Positions 21,415 through 32,715 of a stretch of 64,000 nucleotides of DNA are shown piece after piece. The first letter of the stretch is position 1; every line of letters starts with the position of its first letter. Source of the DNA: Montifringilla adamsi (Eukaryota > Chordata > Aves > Passeriformes > Passeridae); assembly GCA_017590115.1 (NCBI GenBank), contig JAGGNK010012559.1, forward strand, positions 1,198,370 to 1,262,369. Direction: 5' to 3'. Position numbers and translations under genes: made by a program. The notes beneath the pieces are model-generated. The model was given only the letters and a program-made list of their open reading frames with translations. It was not told the origin of the DNA and did no database searches.

Positions 21415-23080
21415 ATCTTTGCCTGCATCAGGGGCATCCTACATTCAATACCCAAATGCTCAGATTACCAAGGCCGTGCCATGATAACAATGCTGGGGGA
21501 AGGACACATTACAGTAACATAACCACACACCTACTGAGCTGAGAGATGTGGGACTCCAGGCAGCTCTCCAAAATGCTGTTTATTGTAAATTACAGCAGTC
21601 TGGGGTCATGGGTGACAGAGCCCTGCCTACAGCTGTAGGCAAGCCTGAAGACCCTTTAGCTCTGTTACAATGCATTGTGGAGACAGACAAGCATGCCAAA
21701 CCTTGGAGAGATGTCCTTGAATGGGCTGGGATAAGATCTCCTCAACCCTCCTGGACTGAGAAAACCTCTGAGCTGAGCCACCACACCCCTGACCAGCTGC
21801 CACAACAATGCATTATATATTATTCTTTGCTGAGCATCTTAATGCCTAACAACCAATCAATACCTTTACTATTACGTGTGGGTGTGCCCCTCTCGCTGGG
21901 CCCCAGAGGCTCCCCTGATGGGGGGAAACCTCCTTTTAACAGTTCTGTGCCAGGATTGAGAGATGCACAGGACTTTTTTTGGTCTTTAGGTTGCTGTTTA
22001 TTGTTATCTTATCAGAAGTTGTGCACGTCGTCTGCACCAGTCTTAGCGTGCAAGAAAGTACAGCAAAAATGTACAAGATGTACAGTTTCAAGGTATTTTA
22101 AAGCTGTTTTATCCAATTAACTATTAAAATGTAGTTTATTTCTACCTTTCTACCAATAAGCAATCCTTTGTCTGTCCACGTAACCTCTGCAATGCAGCTT
22201 CCCTCACCTGATCACCCTGTGCCACCAACACTGCAGAAAATGGAGTAGAAGAAGGAAGAAGAAGAAGAAGAAGAAGAAGAAGCTCAGACAATGCCCCAGA
22301 TCCTCCATCTTGTCTCCTATTTACCTCCATACTAAAAACCCCAAAACTCTAAATTTCTCACCCTGTGACAAACAACACTATTCTTTATTATCCATTTCAC
22401 ACCCTTGTGGACTCCACTCCATCCTAAAGTCTTGGAAGCCCTCTCCATGGGAGCAGGTTAAAAGCAGTGCTTCTCTGGGGGTCAGGACCCCTCAGGACAG
22501 GCAGAGAAATAAATATTCCCTGTGTCCTGGGTTCCAACAACTACCTATAGCCCTATCTCTCATTACCATATTATGGTCAATACTATCCAATCACACAAGT
22601 TAGTATGTTACAGTTTAAGCTTAAAGTTGTTTTTCAGTTTTCTTGCAGTGGAAAATTCTTGGACCTTTTTTCTACTTGCCACACTGGCATGTTTGTTTGC
22701 CTATGGTATCTTCTGCTTTTCCTGAGACCTATTTCTGCTTGGTAAAAACATCTTTTTTGTTTGTGGTCAACATGTCATTTGTTCTAGTCATAAAACCCCT
22801 TCCAGCTTGACTTAACCTTTGCTTTCTTCATTGTCCAGTAACGACTGGCTCAGCAATTCTCAATTTAGGCATCTCTCATTCTTCTATATCAAAACTTGTT
22901 TCCATCTCTGATCTGCTCTCAGGTTCTACATACAGAGATCTTTCTGCCAAGCACACACATCTGTGAAACTTTCTTGTCAAACTTTCATCTTTCCCAACAA
23001 TCTACAAAACTTCTCTTAACATACACGTAATATTCACCCCTCAATTGTGAGAGCCAACCATCTCATGACTCATCTCTAGC
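21415..23080 (-). mobile_element. Cluster of LTR fragments (mostly -)
   Basis: AT-rich DNA with at least two minus-strand AATAAACAGC motifs in LTR-like context (complement at 21577-21584 and 21995-22002), further tttatt signals near 22385, and a (GAA)n run at 22246-22281. Open frames such as 21548-22120 lie within the repeat and show no recognisable viral or cellular domain. Boundaries between fragments are not resolved. Confidence 0.5.
22246..22281. repeat. (GAA)n microsatellite
   Basis: About 11 GAA triplets with one interruption, inside the LTR cluster. Confidence 0.95.
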
Positions 23081-23104
23081 ACCAGGCATCCTGGATCTGG
23101 CTGA

Positions 23105-23372
23105 GGGAGAATTCCAAGAGCTCCTCAGTGACCCTGGGGCAAAGGAGGTTCCAAGTGCTCAAACATGGTGAAAATGGAGCAGGGACCGGATTTGGAAGTA
23201 ATGGGTTTGACAAAGGACATTTAGATGGGAGATAAAAGACAGTGCTTACCTCTGCTGGGGAGTTTTATTCTGTTTAAACTGGTTTTACTAGGATAACAGT
23301 GGGAATTCTGGGCTCATGGACCATGGGGAACTCCCCATCCCCGGGCCTCAGTTTCCTATTTATAATCTGGGG
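23105..23372. repeat. Dispersed duplication, copy 1
   Basis: About 90% identical to 25893-26140 in the same orientation, including ctgtttaaactggttttact and ctgggctcatggaccatggg. Could be a segmental duplication or an unnamed dispersed repeat. Confidence 0.85.
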
Positions 23373-23818
23373 ATAAAAACAGGGGACAGCAGAGCCTAGA
23401 GCAGGTTTGAAGACCAGTTTTAAACCCTTTAAAAAGGAGTTTAAACCAGAAACACAACTTGGGCAGAGACAGGGGACAGCAAACAGCCCCTCTAAATGTG
23501 GCACCAACAGAAACAATGCTCTGGCTTCATGAGGATGAGGGAGGAGCTCCTGAATCTCCCACGATTTCACCTGGAATTGCAAATTCTCACAGAATTTCTG
23601 GGACCGGCTGCCTAGGCCCAGCTGGCTCAGCTGTTGGGAGATTGATGGCACAAACCTGAGTGTTGCTTGCAGAGTGCAGGTTTGAAAGGAAACCTTGGAA
23701 AACCCAAACCCACGGCTGTCAAGAGCCCAGGGGTTTCCTTTCCCTTTTTCTAGCCCTTACACCTGCCAAGCAGTAAAGGTGACCTCAGGAGAACATTCCA
23801 TGTTTGTTTATGGAGAAG
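23373..23818. other. Intergenic, no gene seen
   Basis: Unique-looking, non-coding. Confidence 0.6.
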
Positions 23819-24005
23819 AGTTTGGGGTTTGTGGGGGTTTGAAAGGGTTTGTAGGGGCTTCTAGGGGTTTGAAAGGGTTTGTAGGGGTCTGTAGGGGTTT
23901 CTAGGGGTTTGTACGGGTTTTTCAGAACAGGCTGGAGGGTTTTTTTTGGTCAGGGTTTTGTCAGAGTTTTTCAGGGTTTTTCAGGATTTCTCAGGTTTTG
24001 TAAGG
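23819..24005. repeat. G/T-rich array
   Basis: Degenerate 10-20-bp units such as aggggtttgtaggggtct and ttctaggggtttgtacggg pass into tttttcagggtttttcagg. GGGG runs recur every 8-12 bases. Confidence 0.9.
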
Positions 24006-24428
24006 ATTCTCTACTCACTGCCAGAGGAAGGAGAGCAGTGAGACCACTTTTCATTCCAGAGAGGATTTTCTTTCCCAGCGTGAGCAGTTCTTGTCTCGCT
24101 GCCCCTCCATCCTGCCCACACTGGAGCAGGGACCAAGGGAAGGCCCAGCTTTGCTCTGAGGCTGCCCTGAGCTCTGTTTGCAATTCCTGCCTGACCTGCC
24201 TCGTGTCCTCCAGGGAAGGAGCAGATGTGTCCCCCATTCTCACATTTCGAGTTCCCAGTTTCACCCCTGTGATTCTCCACCCCACAGCATCATCCCCAGG
24301 GAGATTTCCTCCTCCCACCCTTTGATTCCCTCACCACAGAGCCTCCAAGTCCATCATGATGGAATGTTTCTCACTCTGGACACACAGAATCCATCAGGAC
24401 AAAACTCCAGCCCTTCTGAAGCCTCCAG
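24006..24428. other. Intergenic, no gene seen
   Basis: Unique-looking, non-coding. Confidence 0.55.
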
Positions 24429-24620
24429 ATGTTTCTTCCTCTTCCTCTGCCTCTGCCTTACTTTCATCTTCTCCTTCTCCTCCTTTTTCTTATTTTTTTC
24501 CTCCTCCTTTTCCTTTTCCTTTTCCTTTTCCTTTTCCTTTTCCTTTTCCTTTTCCTTTTCCTTTTCCTTTTCCTTTTCCTTTTCCTTTTCCTTTTCCTTC
24601 TTTTCCTCCTCCTCCTCCCT
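24429..24620. repeat. (CCTTTT)n hexamer array in a pyrimidine tract
   Basis: Sixteen or so perfect ccttttc hexamers at 24504-24598 are flanked by imperfect C/T-rich DNA, almost purine-free over 190 bases. Confidence 0.97.
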
Positions 24621-25892
24621 CAGTGCTGTTTGTCCCTGGTCTCCTCTGACAAGGAGGGTCCAGCCCTGGATCCCTGCCATGTGCAGAATCCTGACACTCT
24701 CATTTTAGTGACAATCAGCTGCCCCTGCCAGGGATGAAGAGAGGGGGAATTTGGAAATGAGCCTGGGAAAGGTTCCCTTCCACATCAGGGAGTTGTGGGA
24801 TGGGCAGCAGGACACCCTCAGGGTGCCCATGCAGAGCTCTGCAGCCCTGCCAGCAGGATCTGGCACTAAACTCAACCCAGCCCCACAGAAATGTTGTTTT
24901 TGTGGGGCCACACGGCTGTGAGCTCCTGCAGCAGCCATCATGGCTTTATCCATGAAATTCCCTCCATCCCCTCCTTCTCAAATGGGAGGAATTCTCTCCC
25001 AGGGTGACCCCAAGCTCTCTGCCCTGGAGCTCCACTTGAGGAACAGCTGAAAAAGCCACCAGTGGTCCTGTCCCCAGGTCCCCCTGCCATGGACACGACA
25101 TGGACCTGTCACCTCGTGAGCCAGAGCAACACACGAGCTCTTGGATTTGGGAAATATCCCACAGAAATTCCTTCCCTCCAAATATTTATTTTCACGACCC
25201 AACAGGTCAAACAGCCCAAGATGTTTTCTCAGTTGCTTCAAGATGAAGCAATCCAAGAATTCTGGGAATCTTCCTCGGAGCTGAGGTCCTGGGCGAACAA
25301 TGCAGGACGTGGCCGAAGGTCTGCATGGAGCACCCACCCTCCACATCTGCTGGGCTTTCCTTGGAGATTTATTCTGGACAAAAGCAGCTCTCAGAAGAGT
25401 TGTTCTTCTCCTGTTGGAGCAGATGGACAGAAATATTTCACACATGACTCAAATTCTGGATGGCTCCACCACAAACTCCAGACGGGAACGAGCAGGATGG
25501 ACATTAAATTGTCCTTGATTTATAGACAACCCCACACAATAAATCCCAGCCTTGTTCGGGGATCTTCCCCACTTCAGTTTCACTCCTGATCTCCAAGCCA
25601 AGAGGCTGAAATTCCAGGTTTTTGCAGCCCCAAAGCCAGTAGCAGTAAAAGTTTATAAAATCCTGGCGGATTTGTGCTGCAGGTTGAGTGGGGAAAGTGA
25701 TCTGAGATGAAGTTATTACTCTGGAAAACAGGGATGGATTTCCAAGGCTGCACTTCTAGGGCTGTGCTCCTTCCTACCTAGGCTGGAACAATAAATATTT
25801 AACGAGGCAAATGGATCCTCCTGCACTCATAATTAAGGGAAGAGGGGATAAATTGCATTCCTAATTATTCCTAACAAAAGGGAAAGCAATTT
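24621..25892. other. Intergenic; AT-rich possible conserved element near 25780-25900
   Basis: No gene. The segment with acaataaatatttaacgagg and actcataattaagggaag is AT-rich and non-repetitive, as many vertebrate enhancers are, but conservation cannot be judged here. Confidence 0.4.
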
Positions 25893-26140
25893 CCTCTGTG
25901 ATCAGGGAGAATTCCCATATCTCCCCAAGTGAACTAGGAGCAGGGAATGGATTTGAAAGGAATGGGTTTGAAAGAAGACATTTAGCATCTGATGGAGATA
26001 AAAACCAACACTTACCTCTACTGGGGAGTTCTATTCTGTTTAAACTGGTTTTACTGGGATAACAGTGGGAATTCTGGGCTCATGGACCATGGGGAACTCT
26101 CCATTCCCAGGCCTCAGTTTCCCATTTATGATTTGAAGAA
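25893..26140. repeat. Dispersed duplication, copy 2
   Basis: Partner of 23105-23372, same orientation, about 2.75 kb apart. Confidence 0.85.
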
Positions 26141-26459
26141 AAAACTGGCTGGAGCTCACAAGGATTTTGTTCCTGGAACACTTTTTTTGAATGCCAAAAA
26201 TATGGATTGCAACATCTCTTGGAAAAAAATCCTCTCTGAGCAGATTTGTTGTTGGAAAACATGAATATCCAAGTGTGGAATTCTCAAATATTGCTTCATA
26301 TTTTATGATTTTATTCCCCCACAGATATTTTTATGACTTTGAAGTGTTTTTCTTCACAATTCCCAACTGTGAACACAGGAATTTATTGACTGATAACAAC
26401 ATAAAATGCAGATGAACAGCACAGAATCATGGAAGTGGCATCCAGCCTGTCTCCAGCTG
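26141..26459. other. Intergenic, no gene seen
   Basis: AT-rich, non-coding. Confidence 0.6.
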
Positions 26460-26624
26460 TCCTAAAAAGAGTGGAAACAGTCCTAAAAAGAGGGAAAATG
26501 TTGCTAAAAATGGGAAAATGATACTAAAAAGAGGAAAAATGATCCTAAAAACAGGGAAAATGTTCCAAAAAAGAGGGTAAATGTTCCTAAAAAGAGGGTA
26601 AATGTTCCTAAAAAGAGGGAAAGG
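26460..26624. repeat. 20-bp purine-rich minisatellite
   Basis: About eight copies of tcctaaaaagagggaaaatg with small variations. Confidence 0.94.
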
Positions 26625-26877
26625 AGCAGGGCTTGGACCTCTCCTGTCTTGGTTACTGTAGGGGAATCTCACCCATCTTTCCCCCAATGATCCAATGAAG
26701 GTGCAGCCTCTTCCCCGCCCTCTCCCCTCCATCCTGGAGCATCCCTAAATCCCTGGCACTGTTCAACCCTTCTCTTTCCCTGGATGCTCTCTCCCCGTGC
26801 CCTGGCTCCCACTCCAGGAGTTTTTCCCAGTGCAGCTCTTCCCATCCCTTTGTGCAGCTGGTCCTGGATGGAATCAC

Positions 26878-27068
26878 ATCTCCACCCCACCAGCTCTGTG
26901 TTCATCCCCTGCCCCTCTCCCAATCCCAAGTCCCTGTGGATATCCCTATAACTCTGTTCCCAGTTTCCATTCCCACCCCACCAGCTCCATGTCCATCCCC
27001 TGCCCTTCCCAATCCCAAATCCCTGTGGATATTCCTACATCTATAACTCTGTTCCCACTTTCCATGCT
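26878..27068. repeat. 93-bp tandem duplication
   Basis: ccaccccaccagctc starts copies at about 26881 and 26974. Both run to actctgttccca. Confidence 0.9.
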
Positions 27069-27645
27069 CCACCCTGCCTCTTGTTCCCAATGGATTTAAC
27101 TCCAAAATTTTCACCTTCAAGACCCCAAACTGGTGAATCTTCCAGGGCAGGGGAAGGCAGGACTCTGCTCTTGGAGCTGTAGGATCTGGACCCCACTAAT
27201 GGGAATAAAATCCCCCCACAGGCCCCATGGGAAGCACGGGGAGCTCACAAATTTTGGACAAATTTGGCCAGAATTACCAGGCTGAGGAAAACAAGAGAAT
27301 TTTTTTCCTTCCAACTTGGTTCTTTGAAACAGCTGAATTGTTTTGGCTGAAGCTCCCTCCCTCCCTCAGCCCTTAAAAAGCAAAACCAGCCCGAGGTGGA
27401 TGCTCCATTAGAGAAAATCTCAGCATAAATGATGGAAATTAAAATCATAACTCCAAGCAGAGCTTTCCAACGGGAGTTTCAGGGCTCCTTAATAGGCCAG
27501 GACCCTGCAGCTGCTCCAGCGAATCCCTGATTTACTGGGGAATATTAATGGGCCTCTCTGCACAATTATAGCCAGAAACAGCAATTAAAGAAAAAATCAG
27601 AGAGGGCAGAAACTCAGGGAAGGATCCTCAGCCAGCACTAATTGG
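27069..27645. other. Intergenic, no gene seen
   Basis: Unique-looking. The segment at about 27515-27600 (actggggaatattaatggg, gcacaattatagccag) is a candidate conserved non-coding element by appearance only. Confidence 0.4.
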
Positions 27646-28610
27646 TGCAGCTCAGAAACCAACAGAGCCGAGCAGAATTCCACCCGTTCAGGGCAGCTCT
27701 GAGGAATTTCTCATTTCCAGCCACCTTCCTCTTGCATTTATATCTTTTTTTTTCCTTGGGAAGAGCTAAAGCACCATTGGTTTAAGCCTAAAGATAAAAG
27801 AAAAAATGAAAAATCTGGGATAATTGCAGATTTCTTCCAGTTTGGAAAAGTTGGTTTGGGTTTTTTAATGGTACATTTTATATTTTTTCAAGTATTTTAA
27901 GAGTTCCAACTGCAAGAGTAATTTTTAATTTTAAGAGTTCCAATTCTAAGCATCCTCCTGGACCCTTCATTGGTTTAAGCCTAAAGATAAAAGAAAAAAT
28001 GAAAAATCTGGGATAATTGCAGATTTCTTCCAGTTTGGAAAAGTTGGTTTGGGTTTTTTAATGGTACATTTTATATTTTTTCAAGTATTTTAAGAGTTCC
28101 AATTGCAAGAGTAATTTTTAGAGTTCCAATTCTAAGCATCCTCCTGGACCCTTCCTCCAACTTGCATTCTTTAATGAAGCAAAATAAATTATTATTAGGC
28201 AGTTAAAACTGATATTTTTGAGAAGAAAAAACATTCTGCAGCACAGAAACCAACAGATCTGAGCAGAATTCCACTCATTCAGGGCTGTTGAGAGAAATTT
28301 CTCATTTTCAGCCACTTTCCTCTGTAATTCTTTTTTTCCTTGTGAAGGGATAAAGCACCATTGGTTTAACCCCAAAGTTAAAAGAAAAAAGAAAAATCAG
28401 GGAGGCCTGGGATAATTGCAGATTTCTTCCAGTTTGGAAAAGTTGTTTTGGGTTTTTTTAATGATATATTTTATATTTTTCAAGTAATTTTAAGAGTGCC
28501 AATTCTAAGCATCCTTCAGGACCTTTTCTTTCACTTGTAGCATTTAATGGAGCAAAATAAATTATTATTAGGCAATTTAAAAATTATATTTTTGTGAAGA
28601 AAAGGTCCTG
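27646..28610. repeat. Nested local duplications (~590 bp and ~197 bp)
   Basis: A unit starting accattggtttaagcctaaa occurs at about 27772, 27967 and 28359. Flanking blocks (agaaaccaacagagc...; ctaagcatcct...; aaataaattattattaggca) are also repeated, at 27650/28241, 27948/28131/28504 and 28180/28554. Non-coding, AT-rich. Confidence 0.9.
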
Positions 28611-29397
28611 ATTAGAATTCTTTTAGCTCTGGGAAGCAAAGGAGTTCAGTGTCTTCATGTGTAGAGAGGTGGGAATAGGAGAGAGGAGAATTGCCCCATT
28701 AAAAAGTGAATTTTTCACTGCCTCTAAACCCTCCCATGAGCACACAGGAGCAGAAAAAAAGGAGGGGAAAAAGCAGGAATGGCTGGATTTCCTCTCAAGT
28801 CCAAAATTCCCATCTGTATTTAACTTATTACCTGCAGAGAAACAATTTGGGAATTTCTTCTGATGGGGTTTCTCTCCTTTGGTGCCACTTCCTCAGCGGG
28901 TGTTGGGTGACAACCTCAGGGCAGCAGCAGATCCACGGGGCAGCCTTGGTGACTGGGCAGCTCCAGAACCCCCGAGAGCCTTAGGAAATTCACTTTTCCC
29001 CTTCAAAATTAAAAAAAAAAAAAATCAAAATTCAATTAAAAATCAGCCTTTTTAAAGTTTAATTTTTGGCATGACAGACAAAGATGGGGAAATGAGGGGG
29101 TGGAGGGTTTGGAAGGCAAATCTTGGAGTCAGAGTCTGGATTTGGAGGCTCCTGCATCCAGTTAGCTGCAGATATCCAAGGAAAGGTGTGGGAAATGGAT
29201 TTGTAAAGAGTTTTTAAAATCTGACAGAAAGTTGACATGGTTTTTTATATGTGCATGCAAACATTAAGATAAGGTGTGTTGACTTAAGAAGGTTATAGAA
29301 CAGAGATGACATTGATGAGAGAGAGATTGAACTAGAAATAAATGTTAAGGCACAGATGGACCAACATGGGAAGAGCTGGGCCAGGAAGTGCTTTTGC
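28611..29397. other. Intergenic, no gene seen
   Basis: Contains a poly-A run near 29010 and unique-looking sequence. Confidence 0.6.
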
Positions 29398-29528
29398 TTC
29401 ATGGAATTCCAGAGGGATTTGAGTGGGAAGGGACCTGAAATCCCATCCAGTGCCACCCCCAGGGACACCTCCCACTGTCCCAGGCTGCTCCAAGCCCTGT
29501 CCAACCTGGCCTTGGACACTCCAGGGAT
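29398..29528 (-). mobile_element. CR1 LINE 3' fragment (-)
   Basis: gagtgggaagggacctgaaa, then cccactgtcccaggctgctcc and ccaacctggccttggacact. About 12 bp of the usual ccatggcaggg block is missing. Confidence 0.85.
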
Positions 29529-29792
29529 CATCTCAGAGCCCAGGAACAGGGCAGAGGGGATGAAGTGATGCTGCAGCCCCTGCAGGGGTTTGCACAGAGC
29601 TGGAGATGCTCTGTGCTCTCCCCTCTGCAGCCTGGAGCACCAGGGAGGCCAAGGGGCTTGAGTTCCCAAAAACATCCTGAGAAATCAACAGGGCAGGGAA
29701 GGAATCCTTGACAACAGCCTCGAGAAGCCGGGTTTGTTATCCCTAACTCTTGCAGAGACAGTGCCACTGTCACCCTCCAGAGCAACTCAAGG

Positions 29793-29935
29793 TCACAGAA
29801 TGTCCTGAGGGGAAGGGACCCACAGGATCATGGATCCAACCCCAGACCCTGCCCAGACCTGACAGAATCACAGAATTCACGGAATTCCCAGAATCACTGG
29901 GTTGGAAGAGACCTTCCCTTCCCCACCTTCTGGAC
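29793..29935 (-). mobile_element. Two abutting CR1 3' tips (-)
   Basis: ggaagggacccacaggatcatggatccaac-like sequence (same subfamily as 37540) is followed at 29870 by cagaatcactgggttggaag, a second CR1 tip. Confidence 0.65.
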
Positions 29936-32371
29936 ACTCTCTAATGGCTCAGTTTTAAATCGAGGCACCCAGAGTACCCCCAGCACTGGAGGTGAGGGCA
30001 CCCCAGCCCAGCCCAGAGCAGGACAGTCCCTCCGTGGCCTGGCCTGGCCGTTGCTGGTGTCCCCAGGACAGGGCTGTCCCTCCTGGCTCCAGGACACCTC
30101 AGATCACCAAGGCCACATCCTGTGGCTCTCAGGGCTCCTGCTCGTGTTTAACCGGCTGGGCTGGTGTCCATGGCACGGTGACAATCTCAAACCAGGCCTC
30201 ACCCCCTCCTTCCCACCCCAGCACAGAACACTCCCCCAAAATCCAACCCGTGGCTCTCTCGCTGACTTTCTGAAGCCCTGTGCAAAGCACCGGAGTGTTT
30301 AACCCTGCAGTAAGTTCACATCAGGAGGGGAGTTAGGAAAATTATCTTCCCCTTGCCTTTGTGAGGGGAGAAAGAAGCAAAAAACCTGATTTGTCAAGCC
30401 AAAAATTCAGGAGTAATGAGTGACACGCCCCACACCTCCTCCTTAAAGGCCAACTCAAAAGCCGAGATCTTGGTTGCTGATAAAAATAGCTGCAGAAGTG
30501 ACAGGATTTGCTCCGGGGCTGGCTCTCCAGGGTGAGCCCCAGCCAAGTCCTAGCTCATCGGGAAGTTTGGAAGCTCCAACGGCAGCACCCAAATCCTGCA
30601 AGCCCAATCTGGGAGAAAACAGCGATTATGCAAGAAAAGCTGGCAAAAACAACCCTCTGTTTGCTGCTCTGCCTGCTGGGCTTTGAGGCTGCACGGCTCA
30701 AGTTTTCCGTGTTTGCTCCAAAACAAATAACTGCCTTTTTCACTGGAGCTTGGGATCAGCACATCATTATCACCTGCTTCCCTGGGATGAGGCAAGGAGG
30801 CAGCCTGGCCAGCGTGGCCAGGAAAGCCCGTGGTGCTCAGAAATGAGGTGTCTGTGGACACACAGCGGAGGAAAACTCCAACCTCCCCCTCTCCAGACGT
30901 GTGTGAGACGCTTTCCCCTCTCTGGTGAGACTTGCAGTGACCACAGAGCCTCGTGATTAACGTGGTGGAGCCAAAGGAGTGGGAAAAAAAAACCCCTGGA
31001 AAAATAGAACTGTTTTCCTTTTTCATGCCAAAACCTGTGCTTGGTGTTCCAGCTCTGGCTTGGGCATCTCCCATGTGCTGCAAGAGGGGGAAGAACTCCA
31101 GGGATTTCCCTCTGTGCCTTGTTCCTGGTGATTTGAGGAGCAAAAGGGGTTTATGAGCATCGTGTGTGCCTGAATCCACATGGAGAGGGGGAAAATCCAG
31201 TGGGAAATTCTCTTCCCAGGGTTTTTGGGTGCTGTTTGTGCCCAAGGTCGGGGTTTCCTGCTTTCACCTCTGGGGTGCTGTGAAATCAGGCACAAGGGGG
31301 AGATTCCTCTGCTTGCTTTGCCTGGAAATCATTTTAAACCCCAGCAGCTCATCCTGCACACCCAGACACCCACGTGTGGCAAAGGAGAGAGTGGAAAAAA
31401 AGAAAAATGTGGCCTGGGGTAGCTTTTTTGGAGGTTTCCCCTTCAAATTTGGGGGAGTTCTCTTCAAATTTGGAGCTTTGGGGGGAGCAAGAGCAGGGAG
31501 GGTTTGGCAGGGTGGGCAGAGGGAGCATTTGGACACAGGGCTACCCCAGAGGAGGGCGATTTGGCCCTGAGGGAGTCCCAGTGAGTCCCAGTGGGATCTC
31601 CCAGCCCTGCCTGGGGGCAGAGAGCTCTGGCCATGCTCTCCAAACCCTGTAGCAGCAGGAGGAACAGACCAGCTCTGTTTTTTCCCTTCCAGCCTCTCCA
31701 TCCCTCTCATTGCTCTTCTCTCGAGGTGTTGATCCCTTGTCTCTGCCCAAAGAGGATTTTAACCCAACCCTGCCTTTGTAACACCCTGCAGAAAGGCAGG
31801 GAGCTGCTGAATTCCCAGCTATTCCCTCCTCAAACTGTTCAGTCTCCCAGGCAGGGGTTCCTGGGGCTGATCCTCCACCCAGCTCGCTCTGATTTGGGGC
31901 TGGAGTTTAAGAGATACAGATCTGCTCTGAGGAAAGGGTTGATCAGCCTTCAATCATCTCATTATCCATCTATAACAAGACGCTTTCTCTTCTGCAGCTG
32001 AGCAGATCCTCCCAGAAATGAGGGTCCTGAGAGATCCTTAGGAAGCAGCTGGGAGGCAAAGGAGAAATTCCAACTGATGCTGCCCCTGGGAAAGATCCTG
32101 GTGAGCCTGGGGCTGTAAAATATCAGGAGAGGGAATGATTTACCTGCACCCACCACCCTCCCTACTCTGCCAGACCCTTCCAAGGCTGCCCTCCATGCCC
32201 AAAATGTCCCCAGGGATGCTCTGGAACACAGAACTGGGACAAAGCTGTGCCCAAGGCTGCCTTGAGACAGCATTTTACTGGTTGGCATTGTCTTTGATGG
32301 GGCTGTGAGGAGAGGAGGCAGCACAGGATATTCACATCAGAATTACTCAGAGTTAAATTAGCTTTAAACCC
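29936..32371. other. Intergenic, no gene seen
   Basis: 2.4 kb without arrays or clear mobile elements. Frames up to 231 residues show no domain. A run of A9 lies at 30982-30990. gataaaaatagctgcag at about 30479-30495 resembles a MEF2-type site, too short to interpret. Confidence 0.5.
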
Positions 32372-32630
32372 TGACTAAGCCTCTTCAGGTTGTTCTGGCA
32401 GCCTCTGAGCCAAGGATGATGGGGGAAGAGGGCAAGGTTCTTCCCCCAGAGGGTGCTGGCACTGCCCAGGCTCCCCAGGGAATGGGCACGGCCCCGAGGC
32501 TGCCAGAGCTGCAGGAGCCTTTGGCCAGCGCTGCAGGGATGCCCAGGGTGGGGCTGTTGGTGGGTCTGGGCAGGGCCAGGGTTGGATCCAAGATCCTGTG
32601 GGTCCTTTCCCACTCAGGATGTCCTATAAT
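32372..32630 (+). mobile_element. CR1 LINE 3' fragment (+)
   Basis: Reverse complement of the 37540 and 51785 copies: aaggttcttcccccagaggg, then actgcccaggctccccaggg, ggttggatccaagatcctgtg and ggtcctttcccactcaggatg. A TATAATATTCC-type A/T array follows to 32715. Confidence 0.85.
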
Positions 32631-32715
32631 ATTCCATTATATTAATATTCTATAATATTCCATATCTATAACATTCCATATCTATTACAGTCTATATCTA
32701 TAATATTCTATGATC

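Noticed and set aside
21548..22120. 190-residue + strand frame in the LTR cluster
   Set aside because: It runs antisense to LTR-like sequence and shows no retroviral or cellular motif.
24354..24680. Lys/Glu-rich minus-strand frame
   Set aside because: Translation of the (CCTTTT)n complement; low-complexity artefact.
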